Part shown: positions 16,293-25,133 of the stretch, piece after piece
Layout: each line of letters opens with the position of its first letter
Position numbering within the stretch: the first letter of the stretch is position 1
Origin: Brevibacterium sp. UMB1308A
Lineage (GTDB): Bacteria; Actinomycetota; Actinomycetes; Actinomycetales; Brevibacteriaceae
Length of the DNA stretch: 41,957 bases
Reading direction: 5' to 3'
Assembly (NCBI RefSeq): GCF_030230605.1
Contig: NZ_JASPDO010000023.1
Coordinates: forward strand, 1 to 41,957
The notes under the pieces: model-generated
Seen by the model: the letters and a program-made list of their open reading frames with translations, nothing else
Told to the model about the DNA's origin: nothing
Databases searched by the model: none
Translations under genes and position numbers: made by a program

Positions 16293-16330
16293 AAAAAATC
16301 TCGGGACATCGAGTGAACGATGTCCCGAGA
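16293..16330 (-). terminator. Terminator of tRNA-Leu within the IS right end
   Basis: TCTCGGGACATCG (16299-16311) and CGATGTCCCGAGA (16318-16330) pair perfectly over 13 bases around AGTGAA. On the minus strand the stem is followed at once by six T (16298-16293). It lies 11 bases downstream of tRNA-Leu and also contains the terminal-repeat core GGACATCGTTCAC of the IS. Confidence 0.85.
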
Positions 16331-16340
16331 CTTCACACCG

Positions 16341-16422
<82 letters not shown>

Positions 16423-16540
16423 GCGCCTATCCAGCATAGTGCAAACCCAGCGCAAGAAAAAATTCCACTACCGCCTCGGCGCGCAAACCCGCCGACCCTC
16501 AGCCAACCTATGCCGAAACCAGCACCCGTCAGCCCGCTTC

Positions 16541-17011
16541 CTACGAAGCCAGGCCAACATCCTTCAGGATCCGCACCACGTGCCCCGTGGCCTTCACGTT
16601 GTACTTGGCCAACTCAACCTTGCCGGACTCATCAACCACAACCGTGGACCTAATCACACCCTGCACGACTTTGCCGTAGTTGTTCTTCTCACCGAACGCA
16701 CCCCACTCTTCAAGCACCTTCTTGTCGGGGTCGCTCAGTAGCGTGAAGTTCAGCCCTTCTTTGTCAGCGAACTTCTGCAGCGATTCAGGCTTGTCAGGAG
16801 AGATTCCCACCACCTGATACCCAGCACCCTTCAGAACCTCAAAGTTGTCACGGAAGTCGCACGCTTGAGTCGTGCAACCGGGCGTCATCGCCTTGGGGTA
16901 GAAATACACGATAACTTTCGACCCAGCGAAGTCCGACAGCTTCACCGTCTCCCCCTGCGCGTTGAGCAGTTCAAACTCTGGCGCAACGTCACCGATTTCT
17001 AAACGTGGCAT
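16541..17011 (-). CDS. bcp: Thioredoxin-dependent thiol peroxidase (Bcp/PrxQ)
   Basis: It is a peroxiredoxin that reduces H2O2 and organic hydroperoxides using thioredoxin, in the cytosol. With the start at ATG 17011 it has 156 residues, the family norm. The peroxidatic cysteine is Cys46 in MTPGCTTQACDF and the resolving cysteine is Cys51, the PrxQ spacing. GGGGAG lies eight bases before the ATG. The gene is divergent from the DUF3618 gene. Confidence 0.93.
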   Translation of the reverse strand: MPRLEIGDVAPEFELLNAQGETVKLSDFAGSKVIVYFYPKAMTPGCTTQACDFRDNFEVLKGAGYQVVGISPDKPESLQKFADKEGLNFTLLSDPDKKVLEEWGAFGEKNNYGKVVQGVIRSTVVVDESGKVELAKYNVKATGHVVRILKDVGLAS

Positions 17012-17085
17012 GGCACATCTCCCCTTGTAGGTATTGTGAAGAACACATTCCACGATAGTCGGTGACACCAGGTAAACTTCAAAAT

Positions 17086-17364
17086 ATGAGCAACGTTTAC
17101 ACGTCTAACGTCACTGTAGATAACGCAAACAAAGACCAGCTGATTGAATCGATCCGCCTGCGTGAACAGCGACTCGCGGCGAACATTGACGAACTTGTTG
17201 GCCGAGTTCACCCCAAAGCCTTGGTCGCACAAGCAACGGACTCTGCTAAAGGAATTGTCGTCAACCGCGACGGCTCCCCCAAGGTCGACCGCTTGGCATT
17301 GGCCGGTGGTATCGTCCTGGGCACCGCCGCACTGATCACGTTCCTAGCTACCCGCAAAAAGTAG
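17086..17364 (+). CDS. DUF3618 family small membrane-associated protein
   Basis: This 92-residue protein has an N-terminal helix (KDQLIESIRLREQRLAANID) of the type that defines DUF3618, then a short polar middle and one C-terminal membrane helix (about 68-87) ending in RKK. The function is unknown; the family is common in actinobacteria. ATG at 17086 is preferred, though the ribosome site (AGGT, 12 bases upstream) is weak; GTG at 17062 is possible. It is followed five bases later by the GroES-like gene. Confidence 0.75.
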   Translation: MSNVYTSNVTVDNANKDQLIESIRLREQRLAANIDELVGRVHPKALVAQATDSAKGIVVNRDGSPKVDRLALAGGIVLGTAALITFLATRKK

Positions 17365-17368
17365 CACC

Positions 17369-17713
17369 GTGACTGACACTCAGGCACGCAGTTCCAACCT
17401 GGACTCGGTCCCCGTGCGCATGTTGCACGACCGTCTCCTGGTGGAACCGGATAAGGAATCAGGCGAACGCAAGTCATCTGCTGGGATCGTCATTCCGGCT
17501 ACGGCTCGGGTTGGGCGCCGGCTCGCGTGGGGCACGGTAGTTGCCGCGGGGCCTCTGGTTCGGCAGGTTTCGTTGGGTGATTCGGTTTTGTTTGACCCTG
17601 AAGAACAGGCCGAGGTGGAATTGGACGCGCGTACGTTCACTCTCCTGCGCGAGAGGGACGTCCATGGCATCGCCGATCAACCAGACGACAGCTCGACAGG
17701 GCTTTACCTGTAA
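17369..17713 (+). CDS. GroES-like co-chaperonin family protein
   Basis: This 114-residue protein has the Cpn10 fold pattern: PVRMLHDRLLVEP at the start, a mobile-loop region with SSAGIVIPA, then GTVVAAG and GDSVLFDP. Canonical GroES is about 97 residues and lies next to groEL. Here it follows a DUF3618 gene and no groEL is present, so this is probably an accessory paralogue rather than the housekeeping co-chaperonin. The start is GTG at 17369. A CCGAGGTG copy lies at 17610. Confidence 0.75.
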   Translation: MTDTQARSSNLDSVPVRMLHDRLLVEPDKESGERKSSAGIVIPATARVGRRLAWGTVVAAGPLVRQVSLGDSVLFDPEEQAEVELDARTFTLLRERDVHGIADQPDDSSTGLYL

Positions 17714-17834
17714 AAAGCCACCCAACCGCTCCACTCAAACACCATACAAATGTGACTTCTCACACAAAAGACGAAAATCTGCTTCTTTCAATTTCCCTTC
17801 TGGGGATCAGGCATGTAAAGTAGTTTTTCGTTGC

Positions 17835-17907
17835 GCACCTCTAGCTCAATTGGTAGAGCAACTGACTCTTAATCAGTGGGTTCCGGGTTCGAGTCCCGGG
17901 GGGTGTA
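17835..17907 (+). tRNA. tRNA-Lys (anticodon CUU)
   Basis: This is a 73-base cloverleaf. The acceptor is GCACCTC/GGGGTGT with G-U at 1-72 and U-G at 6-67. The D-arm contains GGTAGAGC, the anticodon stem ACTGA/TCAGT has loop CTCTTAA, and the T-arm is CCGGG-TTCGAGT-CCCGG. The discriminator is A. CCA is not encoded. An intrinsic terminator follows 20 bases later. Confidence 0.95.
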
Positions 17908-17927
17908 CGGTTCAGGAAATTTCCTCG

Positions 17928-17971
17928 AAAGCCTCGCTAATCTAGCTACAAGCTTCATTAGCGAGGCTTTT
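17928..17971 (+). terminator. Rho-independent terminator of tRNA-Lys
   Basis: AAAGCCTCGCTAAT (17928-17941) and ATTAGCGAGGCTTT (17957-17970) form a perfect 14-base stem with a 15-base loop, ending in TTTT. Confidence 0.85.
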
Positions 17972-18018
17972 GCGTTAACACCAACTTCCAACCCAACTTC
18001 CAGCCCAGGGAGCCGCCG

Positions 18019-18240
18019 ATGACACTCTCCAACACACCTCGACTGCTCAAGGTAGTCATTGGCAGCGCGTTGCTGTTTCTCACAGCCGGGTTCGGTTTCG
18101 TCGTATGGTCGCGCAATTCAGAAGCCGGATGGATCAGCCTGGGTGCCGTCGCCATCTTTGCTTTGATCCTAGGCGCCGGGCTTGCACTGTGGGCCTCCAC
18201 CTGGCTCATTTCCCTAGCGCTGAAACATCGAAACAACTAA
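18019..18240 (+). CDS. Small two-helix membrane protein
   Basis: This is a 73-residue hypothetical protein with two membrane helices (about residues 10-29 and 38-66) separated by a short polar turn, and a basic C-terminus. AGGGAG lies six bases before the ATG, which supports translation. It stands between the tRNA-Lys terminator and a convergent SDR gene. The family is not recognised and no function can be given. Confidence 0.7.
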   Translation: MTLSNTPRLLKVVIGSALLFLTAGFGFVVWSRNSEAGWISLGAVAIFALILGAGLALWASTWLISLALKHRNN

Positions 18241-18383
18241 CCTAGAGCTTTAACCCAGCAACTTCACCACAAAACACACGTGGTGCGAGCGCATCAGCAC
18301 CCGCACCACTCGTTATCTCATCACTCAGGACGCTTCACACGCCTTGTGCAACACGCCCTGCACAGCACACTCAGAACACCGCA

Positions 18384-19196
18384 TCACACGTTGTCAATGT
18401 GGCGAGGTTCGTGCCAGATGTCAGCACCGCGGCCCTGTTCAGTGGAGTCAAAACCGCCGTCCACATACAGAATCTGCCCCGTCATGGAACGGTTCTGAGC
18501 TGAAACCGTGAACGCAAGCACATGCGCAATGCTTTCGGGCTTCACGGGACCGTTCAGCGGTGCAGGCATTGTGCCAAGCGCCAGCTTCCGACCTTCTTCC
18601 GAAGCCAGCAACTCCTTAGTCATTGGGGTCTCAACCACACCGGGTGCCACTGCGTTGATCGCAATTCCACGACCAGCAAATTCCTCAGTAGGAGCCATCT
18701 TACGCACCCACGTGGCGATCGCGCGCTTGGAAGCCGAGTAGTTGGTGTATCCCACCTGCGGCCCCGACTCCGCCAGCTTGTCACCGTACGCCACTGCCTT
18801 TTCGCGGTCTCCGGCAAGGAGGAGTTCCACCAGTGAGTAGTCGGTGGGCTGGAGGGACGCGCCCGAGGCGGTAACGGCAACGCGCGGGTTGTCCGACTTT
18901 GCGAGGAGTGGTGCGAGTGCCTTGATCGTGTCGACTGCGCCAAAGTAGTTCACTTTGAGGTCGAGCGAGGTGTTTGACTGGGTTCCAGCGTTTGCTATAA
19001 CTGCATCAACCCGGTCGTGGGTTTCGCTGATCTGCTCAACCATGCGAGCAATCGCATCTGGGTCAGACAGGTCTACGTCAAGGTCTGCGCCTTTGAGGTC
19101 TACACCAACAACGGTGTGGCCTTGTCCGCGCAGTACTTCAGCAGTTGATTTACCAATTCCGGACCCTGCACCGGTTACTACAACAATTCGTGACAT
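18384..19196 (-). CDS. Short-chain dehydrogenase/reductase
   Basis: This classical SDR of 270 residues has the cofactor-binding TGAGSGIG at residues 8-15, Asp33 after the second strand (GVDLKG, favouring NAD(H)), the NAG motif, a catalytic Ser in TASGAS and a YSASK active site. The pattern, with an insert before the YSASK motif, resembles 3-alpha-hydroxysteroid dehydrogenase/carbonyl reductase relatives. The substrate cannot be read from sequence. AGGGG lies about ten bases before the ATG. It is divergent from the universal stress gene. Confidence 0.85.
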   Translation of the reverse strand: MSRIVVVTGAGSGIGKSTAEVLRGQGHTVVGVDLKGADLDVDLSDPDAIARMVEQISETHDRVDAVIANAGTQSNTSLDLKVNYFGAVDTIKALAPLLAKSDNPRVAVTASGASLQPTDYSLVELLLAGDREKAVAYGDKLAESGPQVGYTNYSASKRAIATWVRKMAPTEEFAGRGIAINAVAPGVVETPMTKELLASEEGRKLALGTMPAPLNGPVKPESIAHVLAFTVSAQNRSMTGQILYVDGGFDSTEQGRGADIWHEPRHIDNV

Positions 19197-19324
19197 GTTC
19201 TCAACCCCTACCAGTCGCTGTGTTGGTCACTTTGAGGCTAACACGCGCGTTTTTAGAGCCGAACACCGAGTACCGGACACACGTAAGGGCACGCTAAGCT
19301 GGGAGGACTGAAAGGAGAAATGCC

Positions 19325-19726
19325 GTGACGATCATTGTGGGTTACGTCCCCAAACCACAAGGGCGTTCTGCCGTCGACACGGCAGTTCAGCTCGCTAAGG
19401 ACACCGGTGACACACTCTTCGTTGTCAACGCTGGAGTGGGTGAAGCTGTTGACGATCCACTGGTTGCTTCGCCTCAACATTTACAAGAACTGCGCGACCA
19501 CCTCGGAACTACGGGAGTACCCCATGAAGTCCACCAGTTCTTGCGTGGCAACGACCCCGTTGAAGAGATCCTCGCACTTGAAGAAACGCTCCCCGACGTT
19601 CGCATGATCGTGATTGGAACACCTCGGCGGTCACGAGTGGGCAAGTTACTCCTTGGCTCAATTGCACAGAGCATCATTTCGCAAGCCACTGCCCCAGTTC
19701 TGTGCGTCAAAGCACCTCGGAAGTAA
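19325..19726 (+). CDS. Universal stress protein (UspA family)
   Basis: This 133-residue single-domain USP has the nucleotide-binding pattern G-x2-G-x9-G-S near the C-terminus (GTPRRSRVGKLLLGS) and begins with a typical VGYVP strand. The family binds ATP or AMP and supports stress survival. GTG at 19325 has AAAGGAG eight bases upstream. Three copies of CACCTCGG fall inside this one gene, at 19499, 19620 and 19713, the densest cluster in the window. Confidence 0.88.
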   Translation: MTIIVGYVPKPQGRSAVDTAVQLAKDTGDTLFVVNAGVGEAVDDPLVASPQHLQELRDHLGTTGVPHEVHQFLRGNDPVEEILALEETLPDVRMIVIGTPRRSRVGKLLLGSIAQSIISQATAPVLCVKAPRK

Positions 19727-19756
19727 AACCTCGCCCACCCCACTCACAACACAACA

Positions 19757-19790
19757 AAAGCGCGCCACCCACAACAGGGTGACGCGCTTT
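19757..19790. terminator. Bidirectional terminator between usp and sucD
   Basis: AAAGCGCGCCACCC (19757-19770) pairs with GGGTGACGCGCTTT (19777-19790) with one mismatch around ACAACA. It stands between convergent genes, with A-runs on one side and T-runs on the other, so it can serve both. Confidence 0.75.
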
Positions 19791-19821
19791 CACGGCCCAC
19801 ATCCGAGCCGTTAAGAAGAAC

Positions 19822-20721
19822 TTATGCGCCCAGAATTTCGCGCATGAGGTTAGCGGTTTCAGATGGGGTCTTACCCACCTTCACACCAGCAGCTTCAAGA
19901 GCCTTCTTCTTGGCTTCAGCGGTTCCCGATGAACCGGACACGATCGCACCAGCGTGACCCATGGTCTTTCCTTCTGGAGCGGTGAAGCCTGCAACATAAC
20001 CAACAACTGGCTTGGTCACGTTCTCCTTGATGAACTCGGCTGCACGCTCTTCAGCGTCACCACCGATTTCACCAATCATCACGATTGCTTCCGTGTCAGG
20101 GTCTTCCTGGAACGCTGCAATAGCGTCGATGTGAGTGGTACCAATCACTGGGTCACCACCAATACCGATGCAGGTGGAGAACCCGATGTCACGCAGTTCG
20201 TACATGAGCTGGTAGGTCAGCGTACCCGACTTGGACACCAGACCAATCTTTCCGCGCTTGGTGATGTTCGCGGGGATAATTCCAGCAAGCGACTGTTCAG
20301 GGGAGATGATTCCCGGGCAGTTAGGACCAATGATGCGGGTCTTGTTGCCCTTCGCAGTTGCGTGCGCCCAGATTTCAGCCGAGTCCTGAACCGGGATGCC
20401 TTCAGTGATGATCACCAGCAGGCCAATTCCTGCGTCGATCGCTTCGAACGCAGCGTCCTTGGAAAACGCAGGAGGAACGAACGCGACCGAAACGTCGGCT
20501 CCAGTTTCCTTCATGGCTTCTTCAACCGAAGCAAATACTGGAAGCTCTACATCGTTTCCGTCTTTGTCCTTGTGGGACACCTTGGTGCCAGCCTTGCGCG
20601 CGTTCACACCACCCACAACCTGGGTGCCGGCAGCCAGCATACGTGCGGTGTGCTTGGTTCCTTCACCACCGGTAATACCCTGGACAATGACCTTTGATTC
20701 ACTGTTGAGGAAAATCGACAT
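19822..20721 (-). CDS. sucD: Succinyl-CoA synthetase alpha subunit
   Basis: It carries the phosphorylated active-site His and binds CoA in the TCA-cycle step succinyl-CoA + NDP + Pi to succinate + NTP + CoA. At 299 residues it is full length. The N-terminal [15 protein letters not shown] is the CoA-binding start, [10 protein letters not shown] is conserved, and the phospho-His lies in [11 protein letters not shown]. It follows sucC by 20 bases and shares its transcript. Confidence 0.97.
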   Translation of the reverse strand: MSIFLNSESKVIVQGITGGEGTKHTARMLAAGTQVVGGVNARKAGTKVSHKDKDGNDVELPVFASVEEAMKETGADVSVAFVPPAFSKDAAFEAIDAGIGLLVIITEGIPVQDSAEIWAHATAKGNKTRIIGPNCPGIISPEQSLAGIIPANITKRGKIGLVSKSGTLTYQLMYELRDIGFSTCIGIGGDPVIGTTHIDAIAAFQEDPDTEAIVMIGEIGGDAEERAAEFIKENVTKPVVGYVAGFTAPEGKTMGHAGAIVSGSSGTAEAKKKALEAAGVKVGKTPSETANLMREILGA

Positions 20722-20741
20722 GAGTGTAAGTCCTTTCCGGG

Positions 20742-21908
20742 TTACTTAGCTGCCAGTTCGGCGGCCTTGTCGGCTCCACCGTCCATGGAGTCGACAGTGG
20801 TGACGAGTGGGTGGTTGGCTTTAGCCAGGATTTCGCGGCCTTCTTCAACGGCGTTTCCGTCCAGGCGCACAACCAGAGGCTTGGTGGCGTTGTCACCCAG
20901 GATTTCCAGGGCCTTAACAATTCCGTTTGCAACCTGGTCACATGCGGTGATTCCACCGAACACGTTCACGAACACGCTCTTGACCTGGTCGTCACCAAGG
21001 ATGACGTCCAAACCGTTGGCCATGACTTCAGCGGAAGCTCCACCACCAATGTCCAGGAAGTTCGCTGGCTTTACACCACCGTGGTTTTCACCGGCGTAGG
21101 CAACAACGTCGAGAGTGGACATCACCAGTCCAGCACCGTTACCAATGACACCGACCTCACCGTCGAGCTTGACGTAGTTGAGGTCGAGCTTCTTTGCCTT
21201 CAGTTCCAGCGGGTCTTCAGCCTGGATATCACGAAGTTCTTCGTGCTCTTCGTGGCGGAATGACGCGTTGTCGTCCAGCGACACCTTTCCGTCCAACGCA
21301 AGAATCGTGTTGTCCCCGGTCTTGACCAGCGGGTTAACCTCGACCAGCGTTGCGTCTTCTTCCTTGAATACTGTCCACAGCTGCTGCAGAACAGGAGCAA
21401 CCAGGCCAGCGGTTTCAGCGTCGAAGCCTGCTTCTTCAGCGATCTGCTTAGCTTTAGCTTCGTCGATACCTTCGATCGCGTCTACAGGAACCTTAGCCAG
21501 GGCTTCTGGACGTTCAGCCGCGAGCGTTTCAATGTCCATTCCGCCTTCCTTGGAGCACATAGCAAGGAAGGTACGGTTCGCGCGGTCCAAGAGCACTGAG
21601 AAGTAGTATTCTTCAGCGATGTCGGCACCTTCGGCGATCATAACCTTGTGAGTAATGTGGCCTTTGATGTCGAGCCCCAGGATTTCTTCTGCGCGCTCTT
21701 TTGCTTCAGCAGGGTTATGAGCCAGTTTCACACCGCCGGCCTTACCACGGCCACCGATCTTCACCTGAGCTTTTACGACGACCGTGCCGCCGCCTAGTTC
21801 TTCAGCTGCCTTCTGTGCTTCTTCCGGGGTTGATGCGACCTTGGCCTTGAGCACGGGCACACCGTGCTTTTCGAAAAGGTCGCGGGCCTGATACTCGAAA
21901 AGATCCAC
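20742..21908 (-). CDS. sucC: Succinyl-CoA synthetase beta subunit
   Basis: This is the ATP-grasp subunit that binds nucleotide and succinate, partner of SucD. It has 388 residues. [16 protein letters not shown] at the start, [19 protein letters not shown] (nucleotide binding) and the GNGAGLVM and NVFGGI motifs are all present. The start is GTG at 21908 with AAAGGA upstream. It is first gene of sucCD. The region has no CACCTCGG copies, perhaps because codon choice is strict here. Confidence 0.97.
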   Translation of the reverse strand: MDLFEYQARDLFEKHGVPVLKAKVASTPEEAQKAAEELGGGTVVVKAQVKIGGRGKAGGVKLAHNPAEAKERAEEILGLDIKGHITHKVMIAEGADIAEEYYFSVLLDRANRTFLAMCSKEGGMDIETLAAERPEALAKVPVDAIEGIDEAKAKQIAEEAGFDAETAGLVAPVLQQLWTVFKEEDATLVEVNPLVKTGDNTILALDGKVSLDDNASFRHEEHEELRDIQAEDPLELKAKKLDLNYVKLDGEVGVIGNGAGLVMSTLDVVAYAGENHGGVKPANFLDIGGGASAEVMANGLDVILGDDQVKSVFVNVFGGITACDQVANGIVKALEILGDNATKPLVVRLDGNAVEEGREILAKANHPLVTTVDSMDGGADKAAELAAK

Positions 21909-22103
21909 GTCTATTTCCTTTAGTTGTAGATTTGGGCCACTTCCTTGCGGAAGTTGTTCTCCTACGCATATCCCAGCTCATTCCTCGCTGTGCAACCCGC
22001 CCACACGAACATGTGAACCGCGCACACCAGGCGAACAATAAGTTGGTTCTACGCCCAATTCATCACTCTAGTCGTTTTAGCGCGCATGTCAGGTGCTGAG
22101 CGA
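21909..22103. other. Upstream region of sucCD, no gene seen
   Basis: This holds the sucC leader and its promoter. A small hairpin ACTTCC-TTGC-GGAAGT lies near 21940-21955. I see no convincing -10/-35 pair and no riboswitch-like fold. Confidence 0.4.
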
Positions 22104-22228
22104 ATATTTGATCGCAAATGTGACAGGGCGCACGTGAAACGCGGGCTGCACACACAGGACGCAACCCCACACGCATCAAATATCTTGGCGACAAAGATTC
22201 TTGATGCCAACCTAAAATGTCTTAGAAT
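22104..22228 (+). promoter_or_regulatory. MarR promoter with overlapping operator repeats
   Basis: CATCAAATATCTT (22174-22186) and AAGATTCTTGATG (22194-22206) form an inverted repeat with 11 of 13 pairs and a 7-base centre. The half-site ATCAAATAT recurs inverted as ATATTTGAT at 22104-22112. TTGATG (22201-22206) and TAGAAT (22223-22228), spaced 16 bases, form a good promoter whose -35 lies inside the repeat. The predicted transcription start coincides with the ATG at 22235. Autorepression by the MarR protein is inferred. Confidence 0.55.
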
Positions 22229-22234
22229 TGCAGT

Positions 22235-22723
22235 ATGGATGAGGTTGATCTCATTGTCAGTGCGTGGGAACGCGAACGGCCAGACTTAGATGTCACACCC
22301 ATGGAAGTTTTGTCGCGCGTCTCCCGCTTGGCACGACAGCTGGACCTAGCACGCAAAGAAACGTTCGCAGCCCACGGGCTTGAAGTGTGGGCATTCGATG
22401 TCCTGTCTGCCCTACGTCGCGCAGGGGAACCCTACCAACTCAGTCCGTCGACCCTGGTCAACGAAATGATGGTCACCTCTGGCACCATGACCAACCGCAT
22501 TGACCGCCTCGTTTCCCGCGGGCTCGTCAGCCGCCACCCCGACCCACACGACCGTCGCGGGGTCCACGTTCGCTTAACCACCTCGGGACGCACAAAAGTA
22601 GACACCGCGCTTGCCGAACTTCTGGAACACGAACACGCCTTACTGTCGAACTTGAGCGCAGCTCAAAAACGAAAACTGGCAGAATTGCTACGCTCGTTAT
22701 CAACAGGGTTCAGCCCCGCGTAG
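22235..22723 (+). CDS. MarR-family transcriptional regulator
   Basis: This 162-residue winged-helix protein typically binds palindromic operators as a dimer and releases them on ligand or oxidant. The DNA-binding region (about 60-125) shows LSPSTLVNEMMVTSGTMTNR (recognition helix) and the wing ending in DRRGVHVRLT, with dimerisation helices at both ends. No Shine-Dalgarno precedes the ATG, and the -10 element ends six bases upstream, so the mRNA is probably leaderless. Its regulon is unknown; the lipoprotein gene downstream is one candidate. Confidence 0.9.
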   Translation: MDEVDLIVSAWERERPDLDVTPMEVLSRVSRLARQLDLARKETFAAHGLEVWAFDVLSALRRAGEPYQLSPSTLVNEMMVTSGTMTNRIDRLVSRGLVSRHPDPHDRRGVHVRLTTSGRTKVDTALAELLEHEHALLSNLSAAQKRKLAELLRSLSTGFSPA

Positions 22724-22803
22724 GTTCAACCCCGCACAACTTCACATAACCGAATCAGCTCAAACGGCCCAGTCCGGCCCCTTCCCACTCTTTAGGAGTA
22801 GCC

Positions 22804-23520
22804 GTGATCCGACCACAAACTCTTGCAACCTCGGCGTTGGTAGCCACCGTGGTGGCCACCCTGTCCGCCTGCGCAGTCAGCCCAACCGAACGCCCGGGCG
22901 CCAGCTACGCAACCGGTAGCCCCGAACCCGTGCCGTCCATCTCTGCCCCTGCCGACACCCCCGAACTCACCGTGGTTGACGCCTCCCCCGGCGGGTCGAG
23001 GGAAAACGATCCGCTGTGGGACTCGCTCGCAAAGGCAGCTGGCGACAAGAAGCCGGTTTACGTGGATGTGGTTGTGCATACCGGCGCCGAGGTGGCTGAC
23101 AGTGACCGTGTGACGCTGACTCCCGACACCCCGGATTCGGTGAGTGTCACGGTGGATCGCGATGTGGTGTCGGAGAGTTCGCCTGGGTTCCACCGGATCC
23201 GCGGCACGTTCGAAGCCGAGCAGTTGGGTGACAGCGCGTTCGAGCTGAGCACTAAGAGCACGGACGAAATCTCGGGGCTGATCCCTAAGAACAAGGAACT
23301 GAAAAAGGAGTGCTCAGACCCGGAAGGTGCCGACCGGATTGGTGCAGCAGCTGAGAAGCTGGCGGGCGATCCTGATGCGCGCGAAGACCTGCGCAAAACC
23401 TGGATTTCAGCACCAGAACTGTGGTGGGCGATTCAGCAGAGCGCCGTACTCATGCGCGAAACTGACGGCGAAACCGAAGGTGACTTCTTCTTCCAAGCGT
23501 GCGAGTCAGTTCAGTCATAG
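22804..23520 (+). CDS. Putative lipoprotein, unknown function
   Basis: The 238-residue product has a lipoprotein signal peptide: basic start, hydrophobic stretch and a lipobox LSAC with the acceptor Cys at 22. A Pro/Ser-rich linker follows (about 25-60), then a folded domain. Two cysteines near residues 170 and 233 might form a disulfide outside the cell. The start is GTG at 22804 with AGGAG five bases upstream. The domain is not recognised. It is co-directional with marR 80 bases upstream and could share regulation. Confidence 0.75.
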   Translation: MIRPQTLATSALVATVVATLSACAVSPTERPGASYATGSPEPVPSISAPADTPELTVVDASPGGSRENDPLWDSLAKAAGDKKPVYVDVVVHTGAEVADSDRVTLTPDTPDSVSVTVDRDVVSESSPGFHRIRGTFEAEQLGDSAFELSTKSTDEISGLIPKNKELKKECSDPEGADRIGAAAEKLAGDPDAREDLRKTWISAPELWWAIQQSAVLMRETDGETEGDFFFQACESVQS

Positions 23521-23551
23521 GTGAAGCCATAGGTGCGGCGGGGCTAACCCA

Positions 23552-24013
23552 TTACCGTCGCTTCTTCAACGACTCCTGCTGAAGCCCCTTCAGGCGTTCT
23601 TCCTCACGAGCCTCGTGCTCAAGCAAGCGCGCTTCATACCAGGTCAGAGTAGGTGGCGCGAACAGCCCCACCAGCGTCGCCACGGCCAGCACAATCGCCG
23701 GCCCGCCGACCCGAAGATCCTGCCCCACAATCGCGAACCCAGAAATCAACTGCAACACCTGCCACGCCACACTTGCAGGGCGAGCCCAGCGGACACCTCG
23801 GGAAACCCCGAACATCACGCCCACCATCAACGCGCCAAACACCACAAACATGGTCCCCAACGCCAACAGCGACGTCACTTCTTCCTGAGCGGAAACCGCT
23901 AGGGCAACCGCCCACACACCTGCCCCTACCAGGGCAAGCGCCTCCAGGGAAAGTGCCCCCAAGGCAATCCACAGGGTTGATGGCCGAGGTGGAACAGAGT
24001 TTGTCTGGGTCAC
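23552..24013 (-). CDS. Four-helix membrane protein after add
   Basis: This 153-residue hypothetical protein has four membrane helices (about residues 14-40, 46-66, 78-98 and 102-120) and a charged helical tail rich in Glu, Arg and Lys. It starts at GTG 24013, overlapping the add stop by four bases (GTGA), so translation is coupled to add. The downstream end lies close to the convergent lipoprotein gene. The family is not recognised. Confidence 0.75.
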   Translation of the reverse strand: MTQTNSVPPRPSTLWIALGALSLEALALVGAGVWAVALAVSAQEEVTSLLALGTMFVVFGALMVGVMFGVSRGVRWARPASVAWQVLQLISGFAIVGQDLRVGGPAIVLAVATLVGLFAPPTLTWYEARLLEHEAREEERLKGLQQESLKKRR

Positions 24014-25116
24014 AGCTCGATCCTGGCGAACCCTGGGATCACAAGCTCGTCGAGCAGACGCTCGCGCACGTCCAAAGGCAGGAACGCCGCGTTCAACGCG
24101 TTGACGGTGACCCATTCGAGGTCGGTCTGATCCCATCCGGCACGGTCAACCAGCAAACGCATCTCCTTGGACACCGACGTTCCTGACATCAACCGGTTGT
24201 CCGGGTTGACCGTCACCGCAAAGCCCAGGTCTTTCAGTCCCGTGATGGGGTGCGTTTCAATCGAGTCGGCCGCACCCGTGTGAACGTTCGAGGTGGGCGA
24301 CAGTTCCAGCGGAATCTGCCGGTCCAAGATCCACGAGGACAACTCCCCTAAGGTCCCCTGACCGTCGACAATGTCCATGTCTTCAACGATCCGCACACCG
24401 TGCCCAATGCGCTGCGTGTGGCATACCTGGACCGCTTCAAAAATCGAGTCGACCCCAGCGCCTTCACCAGCGTGGATCGTCAGAGGGAAACACGCCGCGC
24501 GCAGAGTTTCACACGCAGACAGATGCTTACTTGGCGGGTTGCCATCTTCAGCTCCAGCCAGGTCAAATCCAACAACCCCGCTATCGCGGTGGCGTAACGC
24601 CAGCTCCGCTACCGCAACAGAATTCTTTGCGTGTCGCATGGCCGTGAGGATCTGCCCCACACGAATGAACTTTCCAGCTTCAGCGACAATCGCAGTTCCT
24701 TCATCCAGCCCCGCTTGCACAGCTGCAACAGCCGCATCCATGTCAAGGTCACCCTGCACGTGTTGTTCTGGAGCCCACCTGGCTTCTGCGTAGAACACTC
24801 CGTCCGCAGCCTGATCAAGCACCCATTCACGGGCAACACGGGTCAGTGCATCGGCCGTCTGCATGACAGAAACTGTCAACGCGAAGGACTCCAAATAACG
24901 TTCCAAGCTCCCCGAATTGGACGCGCCCAAAATACGCGCCCGCATATCGCTGGGGTCACCTGAAGGGATCTCAACGCCGGCTTCCTGGGCCAGTTCAATC
25001 AGGGTTGAAGCACGCAAACCACCGTCGAGGTGGTCGTGCAGTGAAACCTTGGGAAGCTCCAAGATAGGGTCACGGTCGTCAACGCCAACAGGTGTAGGAA
25101 AAAGGTTAGTATCCAC
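24010..25116 (-). CDS. add: Adenosine deaminase
   Basis: It converts adenosine or deoxyadenosine to inosine in purine salvage; it is a zinc-dependent TIM barrel. The zinc ligands HDHLDGG (residues 27-33), the catalytic HAGEG, HGVRI and LSPTSNVHTG, and the final Asp in NPDNRLMSG are all present. At 368 residues it is full length. The start is GTG at 25116. It sits 17 bases after the M20 amidohydrolase and overlaps the next membrane protein gene. Confidence 0.95.
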   Translation of the reverse strand: MDTNLFPTPVGVDDRDPILELPKVSLHDHLDGGLRASTLIELAQEAGVEIPSGDPSDMRARILGASNSGSLERYLESFALTVSVMQTADALTRVAREWVLDQAADGVFYAEARWAPEQHVQGDLDMDAAVAAVQAGLDEGTAIVAEAGKFIRVGQILTAMRHAKNSVAVAELALRHRDSGVVGFDLAGAEDGNPPSKHLSACETLRAACFPLTIHAGEGAGVDSIFEAVQVCHTQRIGHGVRIVEDMDIVDGQGTLGELSSWILDRQIPLELSPTSNVHTGAADSIETHPITGLKDLGFAVTVNPDNRLMSGTSVSKEMRLLVDRAGWDQTDLEWVTVNALNAAFLPLDVRERLLDELVIPGFARIEL

Positions 25117-25133
25117 ACTTCCACCCTAGCGGA

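Larger units (their letters stand above)
14889..16337 (+). mobile_element. IS481-family insertion sequence, apparently intact
   Basis: A DDE transposase is bounded by related ends. The left end (from TGT at 14889) and the inverted right end (to 16337) share GGACATCGTTCAC exactly (14901-14913 and 16313-16325 inverted), with weaker identity outward. Inside the left end there are three more copies of TGTGTCnCGnCATCGTTC, starting near 14941, 14965 and 14988. Inside the right end there are two inverted copies, at 16224-16240 and 16258-16275. These are probably transposase-binding sites. No target-site duplication is evident. The plus strand is extremely rich in A and C, unlike neighbouring genes. 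Confidence 0.85.
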
